From contig JAEEIA010000061.1 of assembly GCA_016281125.1 (NCBI GenBank), forward strand, positions 1 to 64,000: a DNA stretch of 64,000 nucleotides, in the 5' to 3' direction. Source of the stretch: Oscillospiraceae bacterium. Its GTDB lineage: Bacteria > Bacillota > Clostridia > Oscillospirales > Ruminococcaceae. This document shows, piece after piece, positions 32,416 through 39,746 of the stretch (position 1 is the stretch's first letter; the number at the start of each line of letters is the position of its first letter). Under the pieces are notes generated by a model. The model had not been told where the DNA came from. It saw only the letters and a program-made list of their open reading frames with translations, and made no database searches. Both the position numbers and the translations under genes were made by a program.

Positions 32416-34307
32416 CTGTTTCTTCTCCTTACATACACAAGAATGCCGATCAGGGCGACCGCAGGCGGAATCACAAAGACGATCACATTGCGGATCGTTT
32501 TGGCCTGCGCCTCGGTAATCGTGATCTTCGTCTGATCCAGCGATTTGCTTGCGACAGTGATCACGTTATCCTTGCCGGAAAGGCTGTTCATCATTGTGAT
32601 GAAGTAGTTGGAATTGTCATAGTTGGTTGCGCTGGCGCCGATGAAGTAATCAACGAACAGCGGGGAACCGAATGCGATCAGACGGCTCTTGAACGTTTCG
32701 CCGCCGGCGATATAGTTGTGCTCTGCCTGCACCGCGATATTGCGGACGTCCTTTTCCGCCTTCTTCACGTCAAAGTTCTCAGCGGGCTCATCCAGCGGGT
32801 AAATCACCGCACTGTCAGAGGTGACGAGCAGCGGGTAGGTGTTTCTGCCTGCGCTGTCCTCAAACAGCGTCCGGATCGGGGAATGATACGGTGCAACGAT
32901 CGGCACATTGCCGCCCTTGTAATTGGCATTGAGCGGTGCATCCGGATCCGCATTGACAATCGGCACGCCGGTCAGCGGGAGCTGACGGAGCGAGGTGTTC
33001 ACGATCTGGCCTCTGTTCTCGTCGCCCTCCATGACGACAGCGTTGTCAATGACAAGGCCCCATTCTGCCAGGAAGTTGTTGAGGTTTTTCAGCTCGTTCA
33101 TTCTGATCAGCGTCGAGAAGTAAATCAGGTTTTTGCCGCACTTGCCGTCGTTGTTCAGATAATCGCTGAGCTTCTTGACCTGCGCTTCGGTCAGGTCGCT
33201 GCACGGTGCGCAGAGGATCATCAGATCATAGTCCGACGAGAGCTCATCGGTTGCAATGTCGAGCTCCTGCGTCGAGAAGTTGTTCTTCGTCAGCAGCTCA
33301 TTCAGTCTTGTAAAGCAATACTGCACGCTGCTGTCATAGATCGGCTGGCCGTTGTTCAGGCTGATCACGCCGACCGTAACCGGGTGCAGATCCGTCACGC
33401 CGATGATCGCGGAAATCAGCGACTGCTCGCCAACGAAGTTGTTCTCACTGGTCTGCATGCCGGTGGTGTAGTCGTAATTTGTTTCCGTAGAAATAAGATC
33501 GGTGTACGGAATCACGCGGGTGAGGTCGCCGCAGGAAACGATGACGCTCCATCTTGCGACGGATTCATTCGTGTCCTTCAGATAAAGGGTTTCCACCTCC
33601 GGGTGGCTGGTCGGATCAATGTATTCCACGGAGATTTTGCCGCTGGATTCGGATTCAAAGCGCTTCAGGGTTTCTGCCAGCACCTTCAGCTCCATATAGT
33701 CGTCAAACTGTGCCTCATCCGCAAGGACAATCAGCTTGATGTCGTCCTTGAGCTGATGCAGATAATCCGCGGTCTGCTCATCAATCTGATACATGCCCTT
33801 GGAAGTCAGGTCAATGCTCCAGTCGCAGCGCTTATCCAGCATCCGGACGATAATATTGACCATCACAACTGCTGCCATGAAAACGATTGTAATTACAGTT
33901 GCCAGCGCGCCGTATTTCAGCTTCTTGCGGCGCTTGACCTTGTTCAGCGCGCGCTTACGCTCCGCCTCCGGCGTCCGCTGTGCCTTTTTCTTCGCTTTCT
34001 TTGCGGCTTTTTCCGCATCCTCTGCGAGATTCTCTGCCGCATCTCCGGCAGCCTCAGCAGCGTCCTCGGCCTTATCCGTTACGGTGTCAGCAATATCCTC
34101 CGCCTTGTCCTTTACGGCATCGGCAATATCCTCCGCCTTGTCCTTTACGGCATCGGCAATATCCTCTGCCTTGTCCTTTACGGCTTCCGCGATATCCTCT
34201 GCCTTGTCACTGACTGCATCGAGGACATCCTCCGCCTTCTTGCCTGCCGCCTCCGCAGCAGCCTTGGCGGATCCGAGATTCTTCTTGTTTTCGTCTTTCT
34301 TGCCCAT
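32412..34307 (-). CDS. GldG-type ABC transporter auxiliary protein with N-terminal 11-mer repeats
   Basis: A 631-residue protein. Residues 1-130 are cytoplasmic and highly charged, with six consecutive 11-residue repeats of AVKDKAEDIAD type at 31-96. A transmembrane helix spans about 133-155, then comes the extracellular GldG/IFT52-like region with LTSKGMYQIDEQT near residue 168. A C-terminal helix (VIVFVIPPAVALIGILVYV) ends RRRNR. In gliding Bacteroidetes GldG works with GldA and GldF; in Firmicutes the role is unknown. ATG 34307 follows AAGGAGGGATCCAAC and is better than an upstream in-frame ATG. The 11-mer domain is not part of the usual family. Confidence 0.82.
   Translation of the reverse strand: MGKKDENKKNLGSAKAAAEAAGKKAEDVLDAVSDKAEDIAEAVKDKAEDIADAVKDKAEDIADAVKDKAEDIADTVTDKAEDAAEAAGDAAENLAEDAEKAAKKAKKKAQRTPEAERKRALNKVKRRKKLKYGALATVITIVFMAAVVMVNIIVRMLDKRCDWSIDLTSKGMYQIDEQTADYLHQLKDDIKLIVLADEAQFDDYMELKVLAETLKRFESESSGKISVEYIDPTSHPEVETLYLKDTNESVARWSVIVSCGDLTRVIPYTDLISTETNYDYTTGMQTSENNFVGEQSLISAIIGVTDLHPVTVGVISLNNGQPIYDSSVQYCFTRLNELLTKNNFSTQELDIATDELSSDYDLMILCAPCSDLTEAQVKKLSDYLNNDGKCGKNLIYFSTLIRMNELKNLNNFLAEWGLVIDNAVVMEGDENRGQIVNTSLRQLPLTGVPIVNADPDAPLNANYKGGNVPIVAPYHSPIRTLFEDSAGRNTYPLLVTSDSAVIYPLDEPAENFDVKKAEKDVRNIAVQAEHNYIAGGETFKSRLIAFGSPLFVDYFIGASATNYDNSNYFITMMNSLSGKDNVITVASKSLDQTKITITEAQAKTIRNVIVFVIPPAVALIGILVYVRRRNR
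34020..34217 (-). repeat. Six tandem 33-bp units coding for 11-residue amphipathic repeats
   Basis: Six units of 33 bp encode AVSDKAEDIAE, AVKDKAEDIAD (three times), TVTDKAEDAAE and AAGDAAENLAE. The three central units are almost identical in DNA, pointing to recent slippage or unequal exchange. Eleven-residue periodicity is that of amphipathic helices in apolipoproteins, LEA proteins and synuclein, which lie on membrane surfaces. Confidence 0.9.
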
Positions 34308-34320
34308 GTTGGATCCCTCC

Positions 34321-35025
34321 TTAGCTCCAGCGTCTGCGCTCAAACACGCGGATCGTCAGGTAATTAAAAACAACTGCAAAGCTGAGATAAAAAACGATGG
34401 TCGAAACATTGAACACGCCGTAGGTAATCGCGTAATACTTGCGCATGAAGGAAAGCTCCTGCACAATGTTCTTGAGCGTGCCGTCCTTCATGACACCCGT
34501 GATCGTATCGACCAGATACAGCATCATGAATGCGACAAACGCCATGACTGCCGCAGCAATCTGATTTTCCGTCAGTGCGGAAACCAGTCCGCCGACCGCG
34601 ATAAACGCGGCGCCCATCAGAAACAGCGCAAGGAAGTTCGCAAAGACCATGCCCCATTCCACAACGCCGAACTTGCTGAGAATCAGCGCATAGACAAACG
34701 GCATCAGCAGTGCGATGGTGTAAAGCGCCAGAGCGGCAAAGTATTTGCCGAAGACAATCTCGCCGAGGCTGACCGGTGCGGTCAGGAGCCCCTGCTCGGT
34801 TTTCTGCTTCTTCTCCTCGCTGAACAGACGCATCGTCAGCAGCGGAATCAGGAACACGAAGATCAGGAACAGGGTCTGGAACATGCCGGACATATCCGTG
34901 GTCGCCGTGACAAGACATGTGTAATAGAAGAACATGCCGGTGAAAATCCATGAAACTGCAAGGAAAATATATGCGATGCTCGATGTGAAATACGCACCGA
35001 TTTCGCGTCTGAATATTGCGCCCAT
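34321..35025 (-). CDS. ABC-2 type permease, GldF-like
   Basis: A 234-residue membrane protein with about six transmembrane helices. The N-terminus IFRREIGAYFTSSIAYIFLAVS and the MRLFSEEKKQKTEQGLLTAPVS segment (about 65-87) are typical of GldF/NosY-like ABC-2 permeases. It overlaps the ATPase stop by a single base (TAATG) and precedes the gldG-like gene. Together they should form a membrane complex powered by the ATPase at 35025; the cargo is unknown. Confidence 0.87.
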   Translation of the reverse strand: MGAIFRREIGAYFTSSIAYIFLAVSWIFTGMFFYYTCLVTATTDMSGMFQTLFLIFVFLIPLLTMRLFSEEKKQKTEQGLLTAPVSLGEIVFGKYFAALALYTIALLMPFVYALILSKFGVVEWGMVFANFLALFLMGAAFIAVGGLVSALTENQIAAAVMAFVAFMMLYLVDTITGVMKDGTLKNIVQELSFMRKYYAITYGVFNVSTIVFYLSFAVVFNYLTIRVFERRRWS

Positions 35026-36011
35026 TATGCCTTCTCTCCTTTCTGCTCCGCCTTGTCATCAGCGTTTTCAATGACAATGCCCTCGCCCATCGTGATCTTG
35101 AGGAACAGATCCTCCAGCGTCATCTCTGCGGAGCGGACGGCCAGCAGCGGCCAGTTGTGCTCGCAGGCAACGCGGAACAGATCGCGGCGGATATCCTTGC
35201 CAGGAACAGCCTCCATCTCATATTCATAGATCCCCGGCTCGCGCTCCATATCGGCACGGCAGTACTTGATGCCGTCGATGTTGCGCACAGCCTTGATAAT
35301 CTCATCGCGCGGACCCTCGATGCGTGCCACGATGCGGTGATCGGTGGATACATTTCTGGAGAGGTTCTCGGCCGTATCATGCGCGGCGATGATGCCGTGA
35401 TTGATGATGATGATGCGGTCGCAGACAGCCTGAATCTCGCTCAGGATATGCGAGGAAAGGATGACCGTGTGGTTCTTGCCGAGCTTCTTGATCAGCGTGC
35501 GGATCTCAAGGATCTGCTTCGGATCCAGACCGACCGTCGGCTCGTCAAGGATCAGAACCGGCGGATTGCCGATCAGCGCCTGCGCCACGCCGACACGCTG
35601 CTTATAACCTTTGGACAGGTTCTTGATCAGTCTGTCCTGCACGTCGTTGACCTTCGTCAGGGACATGACCTCGTTCAGGTGCGCTCTGCGGGGCAGCTTG
35701 CACTTTTTCAGGTCATAGATATACTGGAGATAGCTCTTGACCGTCATATCGACATAGAGCGGCGGAATTTCCGGCAGATAGCCGATATAGGATTTCGCCT
35801 TGATCGGATCCTCCAGAATATCTACGCCGTTGATCAGCGCCTGGCCGGAGGTCGAGGAGATATAACCGGTCAGCATATTCATGGTTGTGGATTTTCCGGC
35901 GCCGTTCGGCCCGAGAAATCCGAGGATTTCACCGTCCTCAACGGTGAAGCTGATGTCATTGACGGCGTGCTTGTCGCCGTAATGCTTTGTCAGATTTCGC
36001 ACTTCAATCAT
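35025..36011 (-). CDS. ABC transporter ATPase, GldA/NosF-like
   Basis: A 328-residue ATPase: Walker A GPNGAGKST at 38-46, signature LSKGYKQR (a common LSGGQ variant in this subfamily), Walker B VLILDEP and a switch histidine in SSHILSE. A C-terminal regulatory extension from about 225 ends in a charged tail. It opens the five-gene minus-strand operon. The 120 bases upstream contain TACAAT and TATAGT boxes but no convincing -35, so transcription might also continue from ribF, on the same strand, whose stop lies 120 bases upstream. Confidence 0.9.
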   Translation of the reverse strand: MIEVRNLTKHYGDKHAVNDISFTVEDGEILGFLGPNGAGKSTTMNMLTGYISSTSGQALINGVDILEDPIKAKSYIGYLPEIPPLYVDMTVKSYLQYIYDLKKCKLPRRAHLNEVMSLTKVNDVQDRLIKNLSKGYKQRVGVAQALIGNPPVLILDEPTVGLDPKQILEIRTLIKKLGKNHTVILSSHILSEIQAVCDRIIIINHGIIAAHDTAENLSRNVSTDHRIVARIEGPRDEIIKAVRNIDGIKYCRADMEREPGIYEYEMEAVPGKDIRRDLFRVACEHNWPLLAVRSAEMTLEDLFLKITMGEGIVIENADDKAEQKGEKA

Positions 36012-36131
36012 TGATGATGCTCATTCCCTTCATTGCATTTTCGCATGCCGTGCGCAGGCATACGTTTCAGACTATAACAATATTGTAGATTTCCCGTGTG
36101 ATAATTCCGTGTCAGTACCTTGAAAGTTCAT

Positions 36132-37070
36132 TCACGGCGCACCGGGCATTCCCTCCGCGGGCAGCAGGTGCATCCGCGCACGGATGTCACGCTGCATCTG
36201 GACGGCAAGTGCCTCCAGCGAATCAAAATGGCGCTCCGGCCGGATAAATTTGCAGAGTGTGACCGGCAGCAGCGTGCCGACAAGCTCACCGCTCCAGTTG
36301 ATCAAATGCGTTTCTGCAATCGGTGCAGCGTCGCCGCCTGTGACAGTCGGCCGCACGCCGATATTCGTGATCGCAGGCACCCAGATGTCATTGATCTCTG
36401 CAAAGGAGGCGTAAACGCCCCTGTGCGGCACGCACTGCCACGGCTCAAACGGCTGATTCGCCGTCGGACAGCCGAGCACGGTGCTGCCTAAGTGATTGCC
36501 GGTGATCACATGCGCAAGAATCTGGTAATCCGCACCGAGCAGCCGGTTCGCCTTTGTAACCTGTCCGCTTTCCAGCAGAAACCGGATATGGCTGGACGAA
36601 ACCGCAAGCCCGTCACTGTCCCGCACCTGCGGCACAAGATGCACGGAGAAATTATACTTTCTGCCGAAACGCTGAAGATCCGCAGGCGTACAGGACGCGC
36701 CCCTGCCGAAGCGGAAATCCTCTCCCGCCACGACATGATCCACCTGGAGCCGCTCCCGCAGAATTTCCTTGCAGTAGCGTTCGCCGTCAAGCTCTGCAAG
36801 TTCCCCGAACGGGAGCGCAAAGACGGCATCTGCGCCGCAGGTTGTCAGCAGGCGGCGCTTCTGTTCATCGTGATAGATATATTGCAGCGGGCGGCCGCGC
36901 TTCTGCGGCATGGTTTCCGAAGCGAACGTCACCACATGGCACGCGCCCAGGGAAACCGCCTGTGTCAGCACCCGCCTGTGTCCGAGATGTACACCGTCAA
37001 ACAGCCCGAGTGCCGCCGCAATCGGGCGCCGTTCGGGATTCGGTGCAGCACAGAATTCCGGCTGCCTCAT
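36132..37070 (-). CDS. ribF: Bifunctional riboflavin kinase / FAD synthetase RibF
   Basis: RibF phosphorylates riboflavin to FMN and adenylylates it to FAD. The 312-residue protein has the N-terminal nucleotidyltransferase signature GLFDGVHLGH (22-31) and VSSSHIRFLLESG, then the kinase domain from about residue 180 with ITNIGVRPTV. The kinase phosphate-binding stretch reads GNHLGSTVLGCPTAN. Compared with the usual GxxxGxxxGFPTAN this has one extra residue and Cys for Phe. GAGGAG lies upstream. It is the last gene of the nusA operon, 14 bases after truB, the classic Firmicutes order. Confidence 0.93.
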   Translation of the reverse strand: MRQPEFCAAPNPERRPIAAALGLFDGVHLGHRRVLTQAVSLGACHVVTFASETMPQKRGRPLQYIYHDEQKRRLLTTCGADAVFALPFGELAELDGERYCKEILRERLQVDHVVAGEDFRFGRGASCTPADLQRFGRKYNFSVHLVPQVRDSDGLAVSSSHIRFLLESGQVTKANRLLGADYQILAHVITGNHLGSTVLGCPTANQPFEPWQCVPHRGVYASFAEINDIWVPAITNIGVRPTVTGGDAAPIAETHLINWSGELVGTLLPVTLCKFIRPERHFDSLEALAVQMQRDIRARMHLLPAEGMPGAP

Positions 37071-37084
37071 GAACGATCATCTCC

Positions 37085-37981
37085 TCACAGATTTTTGAAT
37101 ACGCGCAGGCAGCCTTCCTCCCGGTCGGCATCCGCCAGTCCGAGAAATGCGCCGTCCGCACCGTAAACGCGGTACCGTGACGCTTCTGCGGAAATGCCCC
37201 GCACCCGCATCAGGTCGAGCCGCACGCCGTTTTTGTAGAGCTTTGACTGCGCCTCGCTGAGCCTGACCGCAGGCAGTACGGAAAACAGCCTGTCCGTCGG
37301 GACAATCAGCGTTTCCAGCGTATTGCTGTCCGCCGCCTGCTGTACTTCCTCAAATGTGTGCGCTTCCCCGAGCGTGAACCCGCAGGCCGCCGTCCGGATC
37401 AGCGATGTCATACATCCGCCGCAGCCGAGCGCTTTGCCGATGTCATGGATGATCGTGCGGACGTAAGTACCCTTTCCGCAGACAATCTCCAGCACGCCGC
37501 AGCCTGACGCCGCATCGTATTCTGTCAATGTGATGCCTGTGACAAATGCAGGCCGCGCAGGACGTTCCACCTCCATGCCGCCGCGCGCGAGCTCATAGAG
37601 CCGTTTGCCGTTGATCTGCACGGCGGAATACATCGGCGGGATCTGCATGATCTCTCCGGTAAACTGCGGAATGACTTCCCGCAGCGCCGTTTCCGTCACC
37701 TGCACGGCATTTGTTTCAAGCACCGTCCCGGTTATGTCCTGGGTATCCGTCACCGTGCCGAGCCGGAAGCCCGCACGGTATGCTTTGGTTTCATCCGGCA
37801 GAATGTCGCACGCCCTGGCCGCGGTGCCGATCAGCACGGGCAGAACGCCCTCCGCCATCGGATCCAGCGTGCCGGTGTGCCCCAGCCGCCTGATTTTCAG
37901 GATGCCGCGCAGCTTTCCGATCACATCAAAGGACGTGAAGCCCTGCGGCTTGTTCATCACTAAGATTCCGCGTTCGATCAT
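37085..37981 (-). CDS. truB: tRNA pseudouridine-55 synthase TruB
   Basis: TruB converts U55 of the tRNA T-loop to pseudouridine. The 298-residue length is normal. It has LVMNKPQGFTSFDV at the N-terminus and the catalytic GHTGTLDPMAEGVLPV with nucleophile D40. A C-terminal PUA-like region covers about 240-298. It overlaps nrnA by four bases, supporting translational coupling. Confidence 0.96.
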   Translation of the reverse strand: MIERGILVMNKPQGFTSFDVIGKLRGILKIRRLGHTGTLDPMAEGVLPVLIGTAARACDILPDETKAYRAGFRLGTVTDTQDITGTVLETNAVQVTETALREVIPQFTGEIMQIPPMYSAVQINGKRLYELARGGMEVERPARPAFVTGITLTEYDAASGCGVLEIVCGKGTYVRTIIHDIGKALGCGGCMTSLIRTAACGFTLGEAHTFEEVQQAADSNTLETLIVPTDRLFSVLPAVRLSEAQSKLYKNGVRLDLMRVRGISAEASRYRVYGADGAFLGLADADREEGCLRVFKNL

Positions 37982-38964
37982 GCTGTCAGCGATGCCTCCG
38001 CGGTTTCCATCAGCTTCCGGCAGATCTCCGCCGGTTCTCCCTCATGGAACGAACAGCCGCTCGCCTTCACATGGCCGCCGCCGCCGAACTGCCTGCACAC
38101 CGCGGAAACATCGGCGTGCTCGCCGCCGCGCATCGAAACGCGGAAGCTGCCGTCAGACTGCTGCTTGCATGTGATGCCGATTTCGACGCCGAGAATCTGC
38201 ATCGGCAGATTCGCAACGCCGTCCACCTCATCGGCCGAAACCTTCAACTCAGTCATCCAGCTGTAAGGCAGATAAATCAGCGCAACCTTTCCGTTCTCCG
38301 AAAGCCGGATATTCTGCATCAGGCGCGTATCGAGCCGGATCCTTCCCTCGGATTTCAGCACGAAGAGCTCACGGTTCAGCCTTGCATAGGGCAGATCGGG
38401 ATACATGCGCTTGATCGCACTGACGGCGGCAAACGTATCTGCACCCGCATTGCTGAACTGGAAGCATCCTGTGTCGGTCGAAATGCCGACATACAGGCAT
38501 CTTGCGATTTCTCTTGTAATCGGGATCGCGTTGTCCTGCATCATCCAGAAAAGCACCTCGCAGGCAGCCGAGGAATTCGGATCCCATAACAGCTGCTTTG
38601 CATAATGCGTATTGGAAACATGGTGGTCGATACAGAGCAGAACCTCTGCATCCAGATCCGCCTGCGGGAGATTTCCGAACAGCTTTTTATCCGCAACATC
38701 GACGGAAATGCGCATTTTCGGCTCAAAATCCTCAAACACGACGCCCTGCGTGATCTCGTCGAACATCGCGGGGATCGGATCCGCGCAGCAGACGCGGGAA
38801 CGGATCCCGAGCGATTTCAGGATATAATAGACCGCATAGCCGCCGCCGACGCAGTCACCGTCCGGTGAGCGGTGGATCAGGATATGCACATCCTCCAGCG
38901 AGCGCAGCACCGCATATGCCGCCTCACTGCTCAGCTCCGTACAGCCATGACTGTTCTGCTCCAT
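37978..38964 (-). CDS. nrnA: DHH-family phosphoesterase NrnA (oligoribonuclease/pAp phosphatase)
   Basis: NrnA degrades nano-RNAs and in several Firmicutes also removes the 3' phosphate from pAp. The 328-residue protein has the DHH metal motifs HRSPDGDCVG (D35, D37) and CIDHHVSN (113-115), and the DHHA1 motif FGGGGHVKASG near residue 292. The ATG at 38964 is chosen over one 18 bases upstream that would lie inside the GGGAGGTG ribosome site. Its place between rbfA and truB is the standard one. Confidence 0.92.
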   Translation of the reverse strand: MEQNSHGCTELSSEAAYAVLRSLEDVHILIHRSPDGDCVGGGYAVYYILKSLGIRSRVCCADPIPAMFDEITQGVVFEDFEPKMRISVDVADKKLFGNLPQADLDAEVLLCIDHHVSNTHYAKQLLWDPNSSAACEVLFWMMQDNAIPITREIARCLYVGISTDTGCFQFSNAGADTFAAVSAIKRMYPDLPYARLNRELFVLKSEGRIRLDTRLMQNIRLSENGKVALIYLPYSWMTELKVSADEVDGVANLPMQILGVEIGITCKQQSDGSFRVSMRGGEHADVSAVCRQFGGGGHVKASGCSFHEGEPAEICRKLMETAEASLTA

Positions 38965-39003
38965 AGGAACACCTCCCTGCAAAATTCCGCCCTCCGGCGG
39001 GGA

Positions 39004-39402
39004 TTATTCTTCGGTACCGGTGAACTGCTCCGGCTCTGCGGCATCGCTGCCGAGCCCGCCGGTCAGTCCGAGATTGCTGAGCTTTTCGCTGATGTCCGAT
39101 GCATATTCAATCGAATCGTCAGCGACGAAATGCAGCTCCGGCGACTTGCGCAGGTCGAGTCTGCGGAACAGCTCTCTGCGGATAAAGCCGGAAGCCTTTG
39201 TCAGAACTCTGCACGCTTCCTTTGCGTGATTCAGACCGGACAGGCTGGAAACATACGCCTTGCAGTGTCCCATATCGCCGGAAAGCTCCGCGCGCACGAT
39301 GGTCAGATCCGGCGTAATACGCGGATCCTTCAGCTCGCGCATGATCGCGGTCAGCTCCCGGAGCATATCCTCCTGCACCCGGCCGATTTTGAAGCTTGCC
39401 AT
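39004..39402 (-). CDS. rbfA: 30S ribosome-binding factor RbfA
   Basis: RbfA is a KH-fold assembly factor for the 30S subunit, needed for 16S rRNA 5'-end maturation and cold adaptation. The 132-residue protein begins FKIGRVQEDMLREL and carries the core ELKDPRITPDLTIVRAELSGD, and the later segment RRLDLRKSPELHFVADDSIEYA, both typical. AAAGGA lies before the ATG. It sits between the 82-residue unknown gene and nrnA. Confidence 0.95.
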   Translation of the reverse strand: MASFKIGRVQEDMLRELTAIMRELKDPRITPDLTIVRAELSGDMGHCKAYVSSLSGLNHAKEACRVLTKASGFIRRELFRRLDLRKSPELHFVADDSIEYASDISEKLSNLGLTGGLGSDAAEPEQFTGTEE

Positions 39403-39437
39403 AATAAAACGTAATTCCTTTCCGTGACGTTCAGGGT

Positions 39438-39686
39438 TCAGAGCTTGATCGAGCCGTCCGGTTCGGGATTGTAATAATTCCCCGATGTTTCGGACTCCTC
39501 AAAAAAGCCCTCCTCGTCAAAGATCGCATCCTGATATTCCACAGCCTCCACGGGGCTGACCTCTCCGAGCAGAATGCGCTTGACTGTTTCAAAAAACAGC
39601 GTGTCAATCGGACCGAAATCCGGCCACGCGAGTGCTTCATTACAGTACTGGAGCATATCTTCATTGCTCATTCTCTGAAATTCCAT
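39438..39686 (-). CDS. Unknown 82-residue acidic protein between infB and rbfA
   Basis: A small acidic protein (many Glu/Asp, C-terminal YYNPEPDGSIKL) starting at an ATG with GGAGGGAAGAG upstream. It has one likely helix with WPDFGPIDTLFFETVKRIL and no membrane segment or metal-binding motif. It is not part of the standard nusA operon of Bacillus, where infB is followed directly by rbfA. A role linked to translation or ribosome assembly is suggested only by position. I recognise no family. Confidence 0.7.
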   Translation of the reverse strand: MEFQRMSNEDMLQYCNEALAWPDFGPIDTLFFETVKRILLGEVSPVEAVEYQDAIFDEEGFFEESETSGNYYNPEPDGSIKL

Positions 39687-39714
39687 ACTCTTCCCTCCGT
39701 CTGCCGCTTCATCC

Positions 39715-39738
39715 GCCTGTACGGCAGCCCGTACAGGC
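39715..39738 (-). other. Perfect hairpin between infB and the 82-residue gene
   Basis: GCCTGTACGG and CCGTACAGGC are perfect 10-base arms around a four-base loop, eight bases after the infB stop codon in the transcript. There is no T tract, so it is more likely an RNA-processing or stability hairpin than a terminator. Confidence 0.5.
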
Positions 39739-39746
39739 AGCGAATC

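Noticed and set aside
34020-34217. Possible CRISPR array
   Set aside because: The 33-bp units are contiguous without spacers and code for an in-frame 11-residue protein repeat.
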